Shown here piece by piece: positions 5,748 to 6,015 of a stretch of 6,015 nucleotides of DNA (within the stretch, counting starts at the first letter, position 1; each line of letters begins with the position of its first letter). The position numbers and the translations under genes were made by a program. The notes beneath the pieces are model-generated. The model saw nothing but the letters and a program-made list of their open reading frames with translations, was not told the origin of the DNA and did not search any database. Location of the stretch: NCBI GenBank assembly GCA_016870235.1, contig VGCB01000185.1, forward strand, positions 1 through 6,015. The letters are read 5' to 3'. The DNA is from Actinomycetota bacterium. Its GTDB lineage: Bacteria; Actinomycetota; Thermoleophilia; Gaiellales; Gaiellaceae.

Positions 5748-6015
5748 GGCGGTTCCCGCGAGCCCGCCTCGACCGCTGCGCACGTGCCGGCGCCGTCGTG
5801 GCGGCCGCGACGCTCGCGCTGGCCTCGCTCGCGAGCGCGTACGCCCCGACGGATCCCCTCGTCTCAGCCCAGTGGTACCTGGCGGCGACCCGCACCTTCG
5901 ACGCGTGGGCGACGCCGCCACCGCTGACCCCGGTCAGGGTCGCGATCATCGACTCCGGGATCGACCGGGCGCATCCGGAGTTCCGCGGCCGGATCGTGGC
6001 GGCGCGCACCTTCGT
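5744..6015 (+). CDS. Subtilisin-like (S8) serine protease, 5' part only
   Basis: Reading from GTG 5744, whose GTGA overlaps the SpoIID-protein stop, the frame is open to the window edge (90 codons plus two bases). Residues 1-34 form a signal peptide: MRRFPRARLDR, a hydrophobic stretch at 15-31 and a cleavage region around ASAYA. The next residues DPLVSAQWYLAATRTFDAW (37-55) resemble the first helix region of mature subtilases, and VRVAIIDSGIDRAHPEF (64-80) is the catalytic-Asp motif, with Asp70 as the nucleophile-activating residue. The His and Ser motifs lie beyond the window. Only about 36 residues separate the signal peptide from Asp70, leaving no room for the usual I9 inhibitor propeptide. 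The 4-bp overlap implies co-expression with the SpoIID-domain protein, so both exported proteins may act in the same compartment. The substrate is unknown. Confidence 0.87.
   Translation, partial: MRRFPRARLDRCARAGAVVAAATLALASLASAYAPTDPLVSAQWYLAATRTFDAWATPPPLTPVRVAIIDSGIDRAHPEFRGRIVAARTF

Noticed and set aside
4206..5921. A long open frame on the minus strand opposite the SpoIID-domain gene
   Set aside because: Its translation is Arg/Gly/Ala/Asp-rich with no recognisable domain and lies wholly antisense to a gene with clear family motifs. In DNA this GC-rich such frames stay open by codon bias.

Overview
This window looks like a stretch of chromosome from a high-GC actinobacterium. G+C is by eye near 70%, codons end mostly in G or C, GTG starts are frequent, and same-strand genes overlap by 4 bp at GTGA junctions. 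The sequence style resembles deep-branching Actinobacteria such as Thermoleophilia, but that placement is an inference from style and not a search result. I see no mobile element, CRISPR array, tRNA or rRNA. Coding density is near 100%, and no stretch above 60 bp lacks a gene.

Layout. (1) 4-675 (+): a YczE-type integral membrane protein, whose start lies at the window edge. (2) 689-2720 (+): a tight rmlA-rmlC-rmlD run for dTDP-L-rhamnose synthesis. The spacings are 13 bp from yczE to rmlA, a 4-bp GTGA overlap between rmlA and rmlC, and a 55-bp out-of-frame overlap between rmlC and rmlD. (3) 2661-3188 (-): an SRPBCC/polyketide-cyclase-fold protein, convergent with rmlD and overlapping its 3' end by 60 bp. 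(4) 3247-4239 (+): rmlB, the dTDP-glucose 4,6-dehydratase, divergent from the SRPBCC gene. It has a TACGCT box placed so that transcription would begin at or beside the ATG, which suggests a leaderless mRNA. (5) 4290-5747 (+): a secreted SpoIID/LytB-domain protein with its GHGxGMSQ motif at the N-terminal end. (6) 5744 to the window end (+): the start of a secreted subtilisin-like (S8) protease, translationally coupled to the SpoIID gene.

How the genes fit together. RmlA, RmlB, RmlC and RmlD make up the complete four-step route from glucose-1-phosphate and dTTP to dTDP-L-rhamnose, a donor for cell-surface polysaccharides. In pathway order the steps are A (activation), B (4,6-dehydration), C (3,5-epimerisation) and D (4-reduction). 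The SpoIID-like protein and the S8 protease are exported and probably act on the cell wall or in the extracytoplasmic space, so most of the window has a cell-envelope theme.

I did not find a convincing undescribed system. The points most worth a second look are the RmlC that lacks the family's usual active-site lysine, the permuted SpoIID domain order, the S8 protease with no room for an I9 propeptide, the antisense gene splitting the rml cluster, and the predicted leaderless rmlB start.
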